A stretch of DNA of 64,000 nucleotides, from the NCBI GenBank assembly GCA_019916065.1, contig CM034233.1, positions 43,106,750 through 43,170,749 on the forward strand, given 5' to 3'. A program made the translations under genes and the position numbers. Below, piece by piece: positions 13,801 to 25,800 of the stretch. The notes under the pieces were generated by a model that did not search any database, had not been told where the DNA came from, and saw only the letters and a program-made list of their open reading frames with translations. Each line of letters opens with the position of its first letter. Positions within the stretch are counted from its first letter, which is position 1. This DNA is from Vitellaria paradoxa (taxonomy: Eukaryota > Streptophyta > Magnoliopsida > Ericales > Sapotaceae).

Positions 13801-16800
13801 AAAGAAGAAGTAAAGAAGAAGAAGTAGTAGTAGAAGAAATTAATTCAATTCATATTCATTCAAAAAACAATCAACCCTATTAACCCTAGTTAGGGTTTAA
13901 ATACTAATCAACTAAAATTCATGGGCCAAACATAAAAGGCCTTTAATAAAATAGAGGAAGTGGCAAGTTGGGTGAATGATGGTGGCTCCAATACCGGATG
14001 ATCAAATGGTGTGGAACTTCTTTTTTAGTTTGAATATCAATACTGCTATATCCCCAAAACAAATGGGTTCAAATAATAAATAAAAATAAACCACAATTAT
14101 ACTAAGCTAAACTATTAATAATCTATCTATAATACCAATGGTTGGACCTCTTTGGCCGAACATCCATACACATGCCCATAACGGCCTGCTCTTTTGTTCA
14201 TATTCATTCAAAAAACAATCAACCCTATTAACCCTAATTAGGGTTTAAATACTAATCATCTAAAATTCATGAGCCAAACATAAAAGGCCTTTAATAAAAT
14301 AAAGGAAGTGGCAAGCCAGGTGAATGATGGTGGCTCCATACCGGTGATCAAATGGTATAGAACTTCTTTTTTAGTTTGAATATCCCTGTTAGAAGGTGTG
14401 AAAGTATGGAGATTGCCAGGAGTAGGAGAGGTAGAGGAAGACCCAAGAGAAGCTGGAAAGAAACCATTAAACATGACCTGACCTACTTAGATTTATAGGA
14501 GGACATGCCCCTAAACAGATCTAATTGGTGTCGACAAATCCATATAGCCGACCCCACCTAGTGGGAAAAGGCTTGGTTTGGTTTGGTTTGGTTTATCAAT
14601 ACTACAATAGTCCCAAAACAGATGGGTCCAAATAATAAATAAAAATAAACCACAATTATGTTAAACTAAATTACTAATAATTTATCCATAATATCAATGG
14701 TTGGGCCTCTTTGGCCCATCGTCCATACACATGCCCATAACGGCCTGCTCTGCCAGTGTCCGCACCAGTAGGATATGGAGTTTCTAATGGTAAGGATATC
14801 TTTGATTTAGAGGAAGAACACTGGACAGGTTGAAAAGGTTTCCAAAGTGGAGAAACTGTTTTAGATAGGGTTTGGTGATGACACAAAAGCAAAGGATCTA
14901 AATGGATTATACCGAGGAATAACAACAGGCAAGGGCTAGATACGTGGGGGGATTGGTTGAGGTTTATAAGAAGTAAATGGAGAAAAAATATACACTAGTT
15001 GTGGTAGTAAAGGTGGAGCCACCTGGATAGGGGGTGGAGCATGCCTTTGTTACTGCTTGTCCAGGGAATACAATTTGTTTTGGAGATGCTTCTTCTCAGT
15101 TTTTTTTTTTTAAAGAAATCTATTGAGGCTTGGTAGAGATCTTTTACAGTGGTAGCAATATAAAGCAATTGCTGATGAAGCACTTCAATTTTCTCTTTTA
15201 CTTCAAGGATCAGGGATTCTAGAGAAGAGATCCACAAATCCATGATCCTGATAACCCAGAAGAATCAACTTCCGAAGTGCCTCCAAAAGTATATAACAAA
15301 CTTACTATTAATTCCCTATAACTTTAGGTCTTCATCAAGGCTCTGCATTAAGTCATTAACTTTTGCTTTAGTTAGGAATGAATTGACTAGACATACACAA
15401 GAACAAGTATCATGGTGTATGTTGTTTGTGGATGATAATCATGATATATAGTTTTAGTAGACGAAGTGGAAGATGTACTGAATACTAAGTTAGAATTGTG
15501 GATGTAAGTATTAGAATCAAGAAAATTTAGGATAATTATGATTAAAATTGAATATATGGAATGCAAATATGGTAGTATTGAAATTACAAATTACAGGAAT
15601 AGTTAGCACTGAAGGTCAATAAATATTTAAGAGCAGACAATTTTGGTACTTAATGGTTACAAATGGAGGGAGATATAGGTGGAGATGTTACGTATAGAAT
15701 TAACTCGAGTTGGATTTAGTGGAGAAATGTATCTAGTATTCTTTGCGATCGTTGTATACCTTAAAGGCCACATGGAAAGTTTTGTTAGGCAACAATTAGG
15801 CCTGTTATGTTATATGGTTTAGAGTATTGAGTAACAAAAGAAATCATGTTAATAAAATGAATACAGCAAAGGTTGATGTGTGATAAAATAGAAAATTTAA
15901 GAATATGAATGATTGGAATTGTGAGATGGTAGAGGTAGCACCAATCAAAAACAAATTGAGGGAAAATTGGTTGTGGTGGTTTGATTATGTACAATAGAGA
16001 CCACTAGATGTGCCAATTAGGATGAGTGATAGGATCTAAATCATATGAAAAATATGAGAGGATTGGCTAGACCGAAATTAACATGTGTAAAAATAATAAG
16101 GAAAGACATAGCACTATGTAGTTTAACAGAGCGAATGACACCTAACTGAGCAAAATGGAGAAAAAAGTTCTATGTAACCTTACCTTATTTAGTTGGAATA
16201 AAGGCTGATTTGAGTCAAGTACAATTAAGATAGCTTAATATACATTATTGGGTTTATTTGTAATAATTTAAATGTGTTTAAGACAATTGGTAATTAACAT
16301 AATATTAGAGTTTGTTTTAGGAGGTCCTGGGTTTAAGCCTCAATAGTGTTTGTTCCCCATTTATTGTTTTGTACTTTATTTGTCTCTGTTGGTGCACTTA
16401 GTTTGGTTAAATTTATTTGTCTATCCAGTCCAAGTATAATTTGGGGTTGCATTTGAGAGAAATCATTTAGATAGTTTGATATTGGAACTATTTCATAGCA
16501 ACATAACTGTTCGACACAATTGATGACAACATTTATTGACTTCTCTTACTTTTTATGTTTAATAGATTACCCCTTCTAGATAGCAGGGTTAAAATGGAGG
16601 TCAAGTTTGTCCTTTCACTCTAATGTATCCATTTCACTCCTCATATTTACAAAAACTTTGTTATATGGACCGTGTCACCAACTATCAGGCCCACAACTCA
16701 ACACCACAAACGTTGCTCAAACCAACATATCCAAGAATTAGAATTTCATTTTGATAGGTTTGGCTAGCACCAAAATAAAACTATTTCTGAAACATCTAGG

Positions 16801-19800
16801 AAATATTTCATAAACATTTGAGAGTAACAAAAATATGAAAATCTATAAAAATGTTCAAAAATATAAATTGAAATATATCAAAATATATGAGAGCCTATCA
16901 CTATGCAATTAAGCAACTTATTATTTTGTTATATTATAATATGTTTTTGGTGTGATTTAACATGTTTTATTCTTAATATAATTCAATATTGTTTTCTTTT
17001 AGCTGCTTAGGAAATAGAAATGTTTTGTTTATTTAGATGGAAGCCATTGAGATTCCTCTCCTTGATAGCTTACGTTTTTAAGTGAGATGGTGGCTAATCG
17101 TCTAATATGGTATTAGTAGGCAAATATTCTTGAGTTCAAACCTTACCGCTATTTAAAAAAAAAAAAAAGAAAAAAAGGAAAAAATCAATGGTTGCATGTG
17201 TTTCTCCCATTTAAAAAATCGTCTGGTCACACATGACGGGCTTGTTCAAAGAATATAAGTCAATGCAAATAATAATAGTTACTCATCTCCTAATAGTTTA
17301 AGCTTTTGTGAGATGGTCGGTAATAATCTAATAAAAACAAAATGATTTCCTGCATCTATCATCTCTCAAAACAACCACCAAGCACTGCTAGCATACCACC
17401 CCATCCTTAAATTGGCCATTTGCATCTCTAGATCCATTGACTCAATTCTCTCGCCTCTCCCATACATTCACAACACTACCACCCTCAACTTTAGCCCCAC
17501 AACCACCACTGTTATATCTTCCATCAAAATTCCCTTCTCTCTTTCTCTCTCTCTCAAGCTCATCCCTTTCTAACCTTCAATTCGTATGGCTAAATTCATC
17601 GTCTGTTTCCATTGCTTACTAATACCCATCATCCACTGATTCCCCCAGTCTAACTCCTCCATCACTACTGACCAACTACCACCAATTGCCACAACCACAA
17701 ACCTCCAATGCCACACTATGTTGGTTGTTTTAGTATCTCAATTTGTTTTTGATGGGTAATAAAGAGTTAGTGCATGTGCATATATTAATACATGAGGGCT
17801 ATTGTAGGGTGCAATGGTCAATTACTTTTGGGAGTGTCTAGACTGTAGAATCGTCTTCAACACCCGCAATCAATGATGGGTGTTACCATACGAATCCGTG
17901 TGGCTCCTTTGTTGTTGTTTTGATCTCTCAATTTTCTTTCCATGGGTAGCAATGGAATGGTGCGCATGGGTGTATCAAGACATGGGAGTTGTTAAGGGAT
18001 TGTGTGATCGATTGGACGCATGTTTCATTGAGTGGCAACCATTGGGATTATTATGTAGGTAATATGGATTTAATCTCTTTTCCTATAAATATATATATAT
18101 TAATTTTACGAATTCTATAATTTTAGTTTATTTAGGGATAATTGCTTTTATCCCCCCTTTACTAAAGACGAACTCACTAATACCCCATGAACTTCAAACC
18201 CTACCTTTACACCCTTTATACTTTAAACCTATGTTACTTTGGACTCTTTTGCATTTTAAAGTGAAGTACTCGTGTCAACATGACATGACACCGGCATGGG
18301 CGTGAGATCCGTGTCGGATATGGTGAAATTTTGGAAGAGATGAAAATTGGGTTTAAGAAATCTTTTAGATGAAATATGATTCCAAACTCTTTCGGTCTTT
18401 CATTGTATGAAAAGATAAAAATACTAAATCTTTTTTATAATTTACTTCCTAAGTGAGGTTTTATTTTTAAGTTCATTTTTATTTTATAATTTACTTCATT
18501 AATGTTGTTACAACATTTAAAAAAAAATACACCTATCTCCTTCTTGTTTTTATATATTAAATACATGTAATATTGTTTTATGTGCTATATCCCCATACCT
18601 GTATCCAAAATTTAGACACTTTCTTAGCCAAGTTCTCGTATCCTTAAATATAGATAATAGACGAATTTAATATCTAGATACATACCCAAGCCTGATATTT
18701 GTACCCAAATCCGAGCAACATAGCTTTAAACTAAATTGAAAACATTAAAAGTTCTAATAGAGATAGCAATTTTGGCTTATCTTAACTTTAAAAACCGCGC
18801 ATGTACACCCTTGTACTTTACAGTAGTTGCACTTACATTCTTGCACAATGCATTTACACCCTTGTACTTTACACTCGCTGCACTTACATCTCCTAAACTT
18901 ATACCTTGTGATTCAACTGGACTTTGCATTGATACTTTTGTCTTTTTACTTGAAAATTTAATGTTGTTCACAGCTTCACTTTGGTCTTAAGTATAGGAGG
19001 TACAAAGGTAGATTTTTAAAGTTGTAGGAGTGTTAGTAATTTTTACCTTTAGTAAGGGTATAAAGGCAATTAACCCGTTTATTCATGATTAAAAATTTCA
19101 CAGCTCTTTTTCAACATTTATGTAGAAAACAAATCCTATTTTGACTTAAATAACAGTAGATGCAGTTGTGATATAAAAAATAAATATTATTTTCATGTGT
19201 ACAAATAAAAATTATTGGTTAGCTATTGCATATCTGCCATTTCATATTACTCTTTTTTCCCCTAAAAATTTTTATGTAGGCTTGTCTGTAATGATGATGT
19301 GTTTTGGTGGGGTTTTTTTTCCAGAAAATCTCTAGTTCAACGTTTCTTGTTTGACTAGACAAGTGTAATATCAATTTTCAAGTAATTCAAACTTTCCCAG
19401 CGTGTCCACCTTGACTAGAGAACTGCATTACCTTTTGATTAATTGAAGCGAATAACTTAAAGGTACTGAAAAGGCATAAGGAGAAAAATACGCCAAGTGA
19501 CAAGCTTTCCAAAAACCATTGTTACTAATTGGGATGTTTGTTTCATAAGCTATTTTTGGTAACCCTTAGGCATCTAGTTGGCACAAAACTCAAATTTTCC
19601 ACAAGATATCACCCCCAAACTGATGGCCAAATAGAAGTTAATCGTAGTTTAAGGAATCTTTTGAGGTATCTAGTTAAGGACCATTATAGGAATTGGGACT
19701 TAATCTTACCAATGACCAGTTCGCCTATAACAACTTGATGAATAGATCTATAGGACAAGCCTCTTTGAGGTTGTATGAGATTATATATCTAGGAAGCCTT

Positions 19801-22800
19801 TGGGCCTAGTTTTCATGTTCCCATTCGCTAGTGTGTCTGAGTCAGCTGATAATTTTGCATAATATATTCACGACTTGCATGTTGAGATCAATAAGTGACT
19901 TGAGACAATTAATGCAATATATAAACATAAAGTTGATGTGCATAAATGACATTATATTTAATGTTGGTGATTATGTAACGGTTCAAATAAGGCCGAAACA
20001 GTTTCCCCTTGGATTTGTTTTGAAATTGCAAGCTCATAGTGCTAGTCCTTTTAAAATATTAAAACTGGTTAGATCAAATGCTTATATTATTGATATATTC
20101 CTTCACACCTTGGTTTTAGTCCCATTTTTAATGTTGAAGACCTTATTGCCTACAGAGGATACATTCACCCTCCCAATGAACCATTTGATGCCCCAACTAT
20201 TGACCATAATCCAGACTTGGTGTCTACCACTTCATCATTACCACCAGTTTGCAGACACCAGTAGAGCAAGCCAATGTGGATGTGTGTGTAGAAGTTGAGC
20301 TAAAGAGGCCCTATCATTAACATTTATTGATTGATTATTAGTAGTTTAGTTTAGCATAATTGTGATATATTTTTATTTATTATTTGGACTCACTTATTCT
20401 ATACTATATTAGCATTGAGTTTATTTTATTAAAGGCCTTTTATGTTTGGCCCAAAAATTTTAGATCATTAGTATTTAAACCTAATTAAGGTTAGTAGGGA
20501 TCATTGTTTTTTGAATGAATACATTGACTGAGTTGTTTCCTCTTTGCCGCTTCTTCCTCTTTGCCTGCTTCTTCTTCTGTTTTTGTTTTTAATATTGCAT
20601 TCTACATCAATTCATTTGTTAATCTTAATTCTAAGAGGTTTTAGGAAAAAAAGAAATTAAAAAATTGCCAATCGGAACATCGCATTTGCCAAAAATTCTA
20701 GTAGAATCCGAGAAATCCCGGAATGGTTTGAAAGATCCTGGTACAGCAAACAATCAGGTAGGAGCCGATATGCAACGGTGTACTGTTTGATGCATCTCAT
20801 TTGAAAAATTCTATGTTGTATGGGGCATTGTTCGATGCATATGTGTTGATAATTAATAGATGGAGCTATTTTTTTGTTGAAATAATGCAAACATACTTGT
20901 TAATGTACGTTAATGTACATTCATGTACCTAGTGTATTTAGTATTTATGTATTTAGGGGATATGTATCTAGTCTAGGTTTCTTGTACAGTATTTATTGTA
21001 TATGTATGTTGTATGTGTATAAATACCAAGTCATGACAACCTATTTGGATGTGTCAGGCCTTTCAATAAATCCTTTTCAGTTTACATGGTATTAGAGCAA
21101 TAATGATCCTAGAATTAAAAAAAAAAAAAAAAAAAAAATTAGGTTGTCGGCGATAGCGTCAGCGTCATCCTCAGTCGCCACCGAAGTTATCACTAGCCCA
21201 GTCAAAAGTTCAATCGTTCATCTGCAATTTTGCGATCGTCAGCAACTATCGTCGGCATCGTTGTCCTAAGTCGCCGACCATGTCATCGCTTTGAAGTCAA
21301 GAAGCCCAGTCTTGAAGTTGAAGTTTAGTCGATTCTAGTCGAAGCCTCGTTTGACGATCGCTAGTCGAGTCTCAGCTTAACCGTCAGAGCCCCCTCACCA
21401 GAAAGCTAGCCACGCGCCACCATCCAGTTGCTAACTTGTGAATCCCTCTTGCAGCACTCTCACCAGCACGTGAGAGTACATGTCCTATCTATTCTTTCTG
21501 TCGTTTCTCTATCATGGTCATTTTTTTCTGGCAAGCCTCGTGATGGTGTTTATCTTCTAGTTTGGACACATTTCCAACAGACCACAAGTTATTTTTCACG
21601 TCCAAGTCTCTGTCTACTGTTTTAGGCATGGAAGTCTAGATGGCTCCTCTCGATCTTGTGATGCCTTCGGCCCACCCAATTCTCAAGAGTTTTTCGCTCC
21701 TTTACTTTTTTTTTAGTAAAGGGCATGCTTATGAACGGTTCCGAAATGACACGCTATTCTGTCTCATCCTTTCCTCCCGGAAGGTAGGAAGAAGATAAAG
21801 GAGGAGGAGTTTTGGTACTTCAACCAAGGAAGACTCGAATTGTTAGTGTCACCAGTTTCTTCAAATTTTCAAGAGTGAGTTTAGTGTTGGAGTTGATTGG
21901 GAAACCTCCACAATGGCACATATAACCTCTTCAGATTCTTCTACTTGCAAGCATTCACAGACTAACTCTTTCTGAAGAAGAGTATTCAAGACTTCTACAG
22001 TATCAGACAGCTCATCAGGCATCTCTTCCTTCCTCTTCCTTTGCTCAACAAGGTAATTCCATTGTATATCTCTCCACTCATTCTCCTTTCTCTTGGATTA
22101 TAGAATCTGGTACTTCCAATCATATTTATGGAACATCTTCATTGTTTTCTAGTATTTAATATTCTACCTCTCTCCTAGTAGTTACTTTAGCCAATGGGTC
22201 AACCACCTTAGTTAATGGTGTTGATACAGTCATTCCTTCTCATTCTCTTTCTCTCATTTCAGTATTCCATGTTCTTTCTTTTATTTTTAATCTTATGTCT
22301 GTTAGTCAATTTACTAAGCACTATAATTGTTCAGTGACATTTTTTCGTAATTCTATTGTTATTCAGGATATGACAAGGGAGAAGATTGGTGGAGGGTAAG
22401 AAGCTGGAAGAATCTACAATTTTGACATCAAAGTACCTAAAGCTTGTCTTGCAATAGTTTCCCCTTTAGAAATTCATTGTCGTCTTCATCATCTATATTT
22501 GGATAGGTTAAAATGCATGGTTCCTAGTTTACATCATTTACAGTCTTTAAATTGTGAGTCCTGTTAGTTGGGAAAGCATTATTGTGTCCTTTTTGCTTCC
22601 TGAGTCAATAAAAGGTCATCGAGTCCATTTTTGTTGGTTTATTTAGATGTTTGGGATCCTAGTCAAGTTACTTTAAAATTGGTGTTTCTTTATTTTGTCA
22701 CTTTTGTGGATGATTTCTCCAGAATTACATGGATTTATTTGATAAAAGATCGTTTTGAGTTGTTTTCTATTTTCCAAAATTTCTGTACTGAAATTAAAAC

Positions 22801-25800
22801 CCATTTTGATGTACCTGTGGGAACTCTTCGTAGTGATAATACAGAAAAATATTTTTCTAAACCCTCTCTTGATTTCATGACCTCTTCTGGTATGCTTCAT
22901 CAGTCTTCCTGTTCCTGTACACCACAATAAAATGGGTTTGCTGAAAGAAAGAATTTGCACCTTATTGAAATAGCTCAATGTCTACTTTTCCAAATGAATG
23001 TTCCCAAAATCTTCTGGAATTATGCTATTTGAACTGCATGATATTAATCAATCATATGCCTTCTTCTGTTCTCAAAGGATTAACCTCTCATGAGCTTGCT
23101 CTTAAGATTGATAAATTGGATGCTTATGCTCATAAGTGCATCTTTTTAGAGTATTCTAGGTTACAAAAGGGCTACCGTTGTTATAGTCCTTCTCTTGACT
23201 GATTTTTTTGTTTGTGCACGTCACTTTCTTTGAGTCCACCTCATTCTTCTCTAAGCCTCAATCGTAATCTATCCTTGATGAGAGTCTTCTTTTCCCCCTT
23301 ATCCTAGTCGAGTCTATTTCAACGAATTTCCATACTCCTCTGAGTCCATCTAGTCGTTTGTCTCGTCTTGATTTGCAGGTATATACTTAGCGTCAAGAAG
23401 TGATTGCTCCACCTCCTACTTCCAATGCTCCGCCACCAGCTTCTACCATGCCATTTACTCCTGTAAGTGATTTAGATGTTTCTATTACTTTTCGGAAGGG
23501 TAAACGTTCTTGCACTTCTCATCCTCTCTCTAGTTTTGTGTCTTATAATGCATTATCACCTTCCTATCATTCATTTGTTGCATCTTTATCTTCTGTTTTT
23601 TTATCCCTAACACTGTTTCTAAAGCACTTTCTCACCTAGAATGGCATTTTGCTTTAAAAGATGAGGTGTTAGCTCTTCGAGCTAATGATATTTGGGACCT
23701 TATTACTCTTCCACCTGATAAGTCTGTGATTGGTTATCGCTGGATGTATGCTGTCAAAGCTCATCCTGGTGATAATGTGGACAGGTTAAAGGTGCACTTG
23801 GTCGCAAAGGGATATAGTCAAGTTTATGGTTTAGACTTCTCTAAGACTTTTTCTCCTATTACTAAGATTACCTCTATTCGTCATATTATCTCTCTAACTG
23901 CAATTTATCATTGGTCTCTACACCAACTTGATATGAAAAATGTATTTCCGGATGGTAATCTTGCTAAGGAAATATATATGGAACAACCTCCTGGGTTTAT
24001 TGCTCAGGGGAAGTTTGGATTGGTTTGTAAATTGAAGAAATCATTATATCGCCTGAAACGATCTCCTCGAGCATAGTTTGACCGATTTAGCACTGTTGTC
24101 ACTGAATTTGGCCTAGTTCGGTGTGGAGTTAATCATTCAATTTTTAATCATCATTCTTCTAAAGGACGGATTTGGCTTATTGTGTATGTAGATGACATTG
24201 TTATCACGGGTGATGATTCACAGGACATTGTTGATCTGAAGTTGTTCCTTCAAAGTAAGTTTAGCACTAAGGATTTGGGATCATTAAAATACTTTTTAGG
24301 AATTGAGATTGCTCGGTTACGTATGGGTATTTTCTTTTTCAAAGAAAGCATGTTCTTGATTTGTTGACTAAGACGGGTATGTTAGGTTCTAAACCTATGG
24401 ACATTTCGATGGATCCAAATACTAAGTTAGTTGCTCATCAAGGAGAGTTATTACATGATCCTAGTTAGTATCGGAGATTAGTTGGGAAGCTAAACTATTT
24501 GACAATCACTAGACTTGATATATCCTTTGTCACGGGTTTGATTAGTAAGTTCCTGGAATCACCTCGTAGTAGTCATTGGAATGCTGTTGTTTGGATTTTG
24601 AGATACCTGAAAGGTACACCAAGTAAAGGCTTATTATACAAAGACAATAGATACACTTTAGTTCATTGGTAAACTGATGCAAACTAGGCTGCGTCAACAT
24701 TAGATACACGATCTACGACTAGATATTGTATCTTTGTTGGAAGAAATCTAATATATTGGAAGAGTAAAAGCAGACCGTAGTAGCACGGTCAAGTACTAAG
24801 AGTATAGAGTTATGGCACACACATCTTGTGAGTTGATCTGGATACAAAACATATTAAAAGAATTGAGAATTTGTCACTCACAATCTATAGAGTTACTATG
24901 TGTTAATCAAACTGCAATTCATATTGCCTCTAATCCCGTATTCTATGAGAGGACTAAACATATTGAGGTTGATTGTCATTTTATTAGAGAAAAAATTCTA
25001 CAAAATGTGATCAAAACTAGTTATGCGACGTTTGAAGCTCAACTTGTTGATTTGTTTACCAAAACTCTTAAGAGATCTAGAGTAAAGTTTATTTGTAACA
25101 AGTTCAGAACATATATGACATGTATGCTCTACCCTGAGGGGGAGTATTAATATATATTAATGTACATTCATGAATGTATGTTAATGTACATTCATATACC
25201 TAGTGTTTCTAGTATTTATGTATCTGGGCGATATGTATCTATCCTAAGTTCTTTGTACAGTATTTATTAAGTATGTATATTGTATGTGTATAAACATCAA
25301 GTAGTGATAGCCTATTTGAGTGTGTCAAGCCTTTCAGTAAATCCTCTCCAGCTTACAATACTTAGGATAATAACCCATTTATATGTTATGGTGCCATTTT
25401 AGACTGTTAACTATAATGTCACATAAAAGCTTGACCTGTTAGAGAGATGAGTAATTTTGAAAATTTGAGAATATGCTAGACGATGCAATCACAACACAAG
25501 AAATAATAAAATATGAAGGCACCAAGATATAGCGAGGGAAACTGATGCGGAACAACAATTGAAAGTAAAGAAAGAATAGAGAGAAAGCAAGAGAAAGAAG
25601 AAAGTAGAGAAGAAGAGAAGAAGAATTAGAAGAAAAGAGGGGAAAGAAAAACACAGCCACCGATATTATTCAATCAATCATCAATCCTCTTCTGTTAACC
25701 CTAATTAGGGTTTAAATAGAAAACATCATGGGCCTAACATAAAAGGCCTAAAATAAAATAAACCGATACTAAAATAGCCCAAAAACAAATGGGTCCAAAT

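Larger units (their letters stand above)
6728..14767 (-). mobile_element. Gypsy 2: old Ty3/gypsy chromovirus, minus strand, with matching TSD
   Basis: The left LTR is 6728-7081 and the right LTR region 13781-14767. The same 5 bp, gtagg, flanks both sides (6723-6727 and 14768-14772). Reading the minus strand gives 5' LTR, primer-binding site, gag, protease, reverse transcriptase, RNase H, integrase and chromodomain, all with stops and frameshifts. The flanks are viral coding sequence on both sides, so the element landed inside the older pararetrovirus fragment. It carries a MITE in gag and LINE debris in its right LTR. It is related to gypsy 1 but clearly older. Confidence 0.88.
20898..25357 (+). 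mobile_element. Ty1/copia element with matching TSD, gag not recognisable
   Basis: The 5' LTR is 20898-21086 (189 bp) and the 3' LTR 25145-25357 (213 bp), with the 5 bp flanks atact on both sides (20893-20897 and 25358-25362). The order protease, integrase, reverse transcriptase, RNase H on the plus strand is the copia order. All frames are broken. It lies in the sense direction within intron 3. The 3' LTR starts TA instead of TG. Confidence 0.88.

Noticed and set aside
21087..21098. tRNA-Met-like words near LTRs as tRNA genes
   Set aside because: Only 12-14 bases match and no cloverleaf follows; position next to the LTR identifies primer-binding sites.
25697..25712. AACCCTA words as interstitial telomere repeats
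   Set aside because: They form one palindrome conserved in the LTRs, not a tandem telomeric array.
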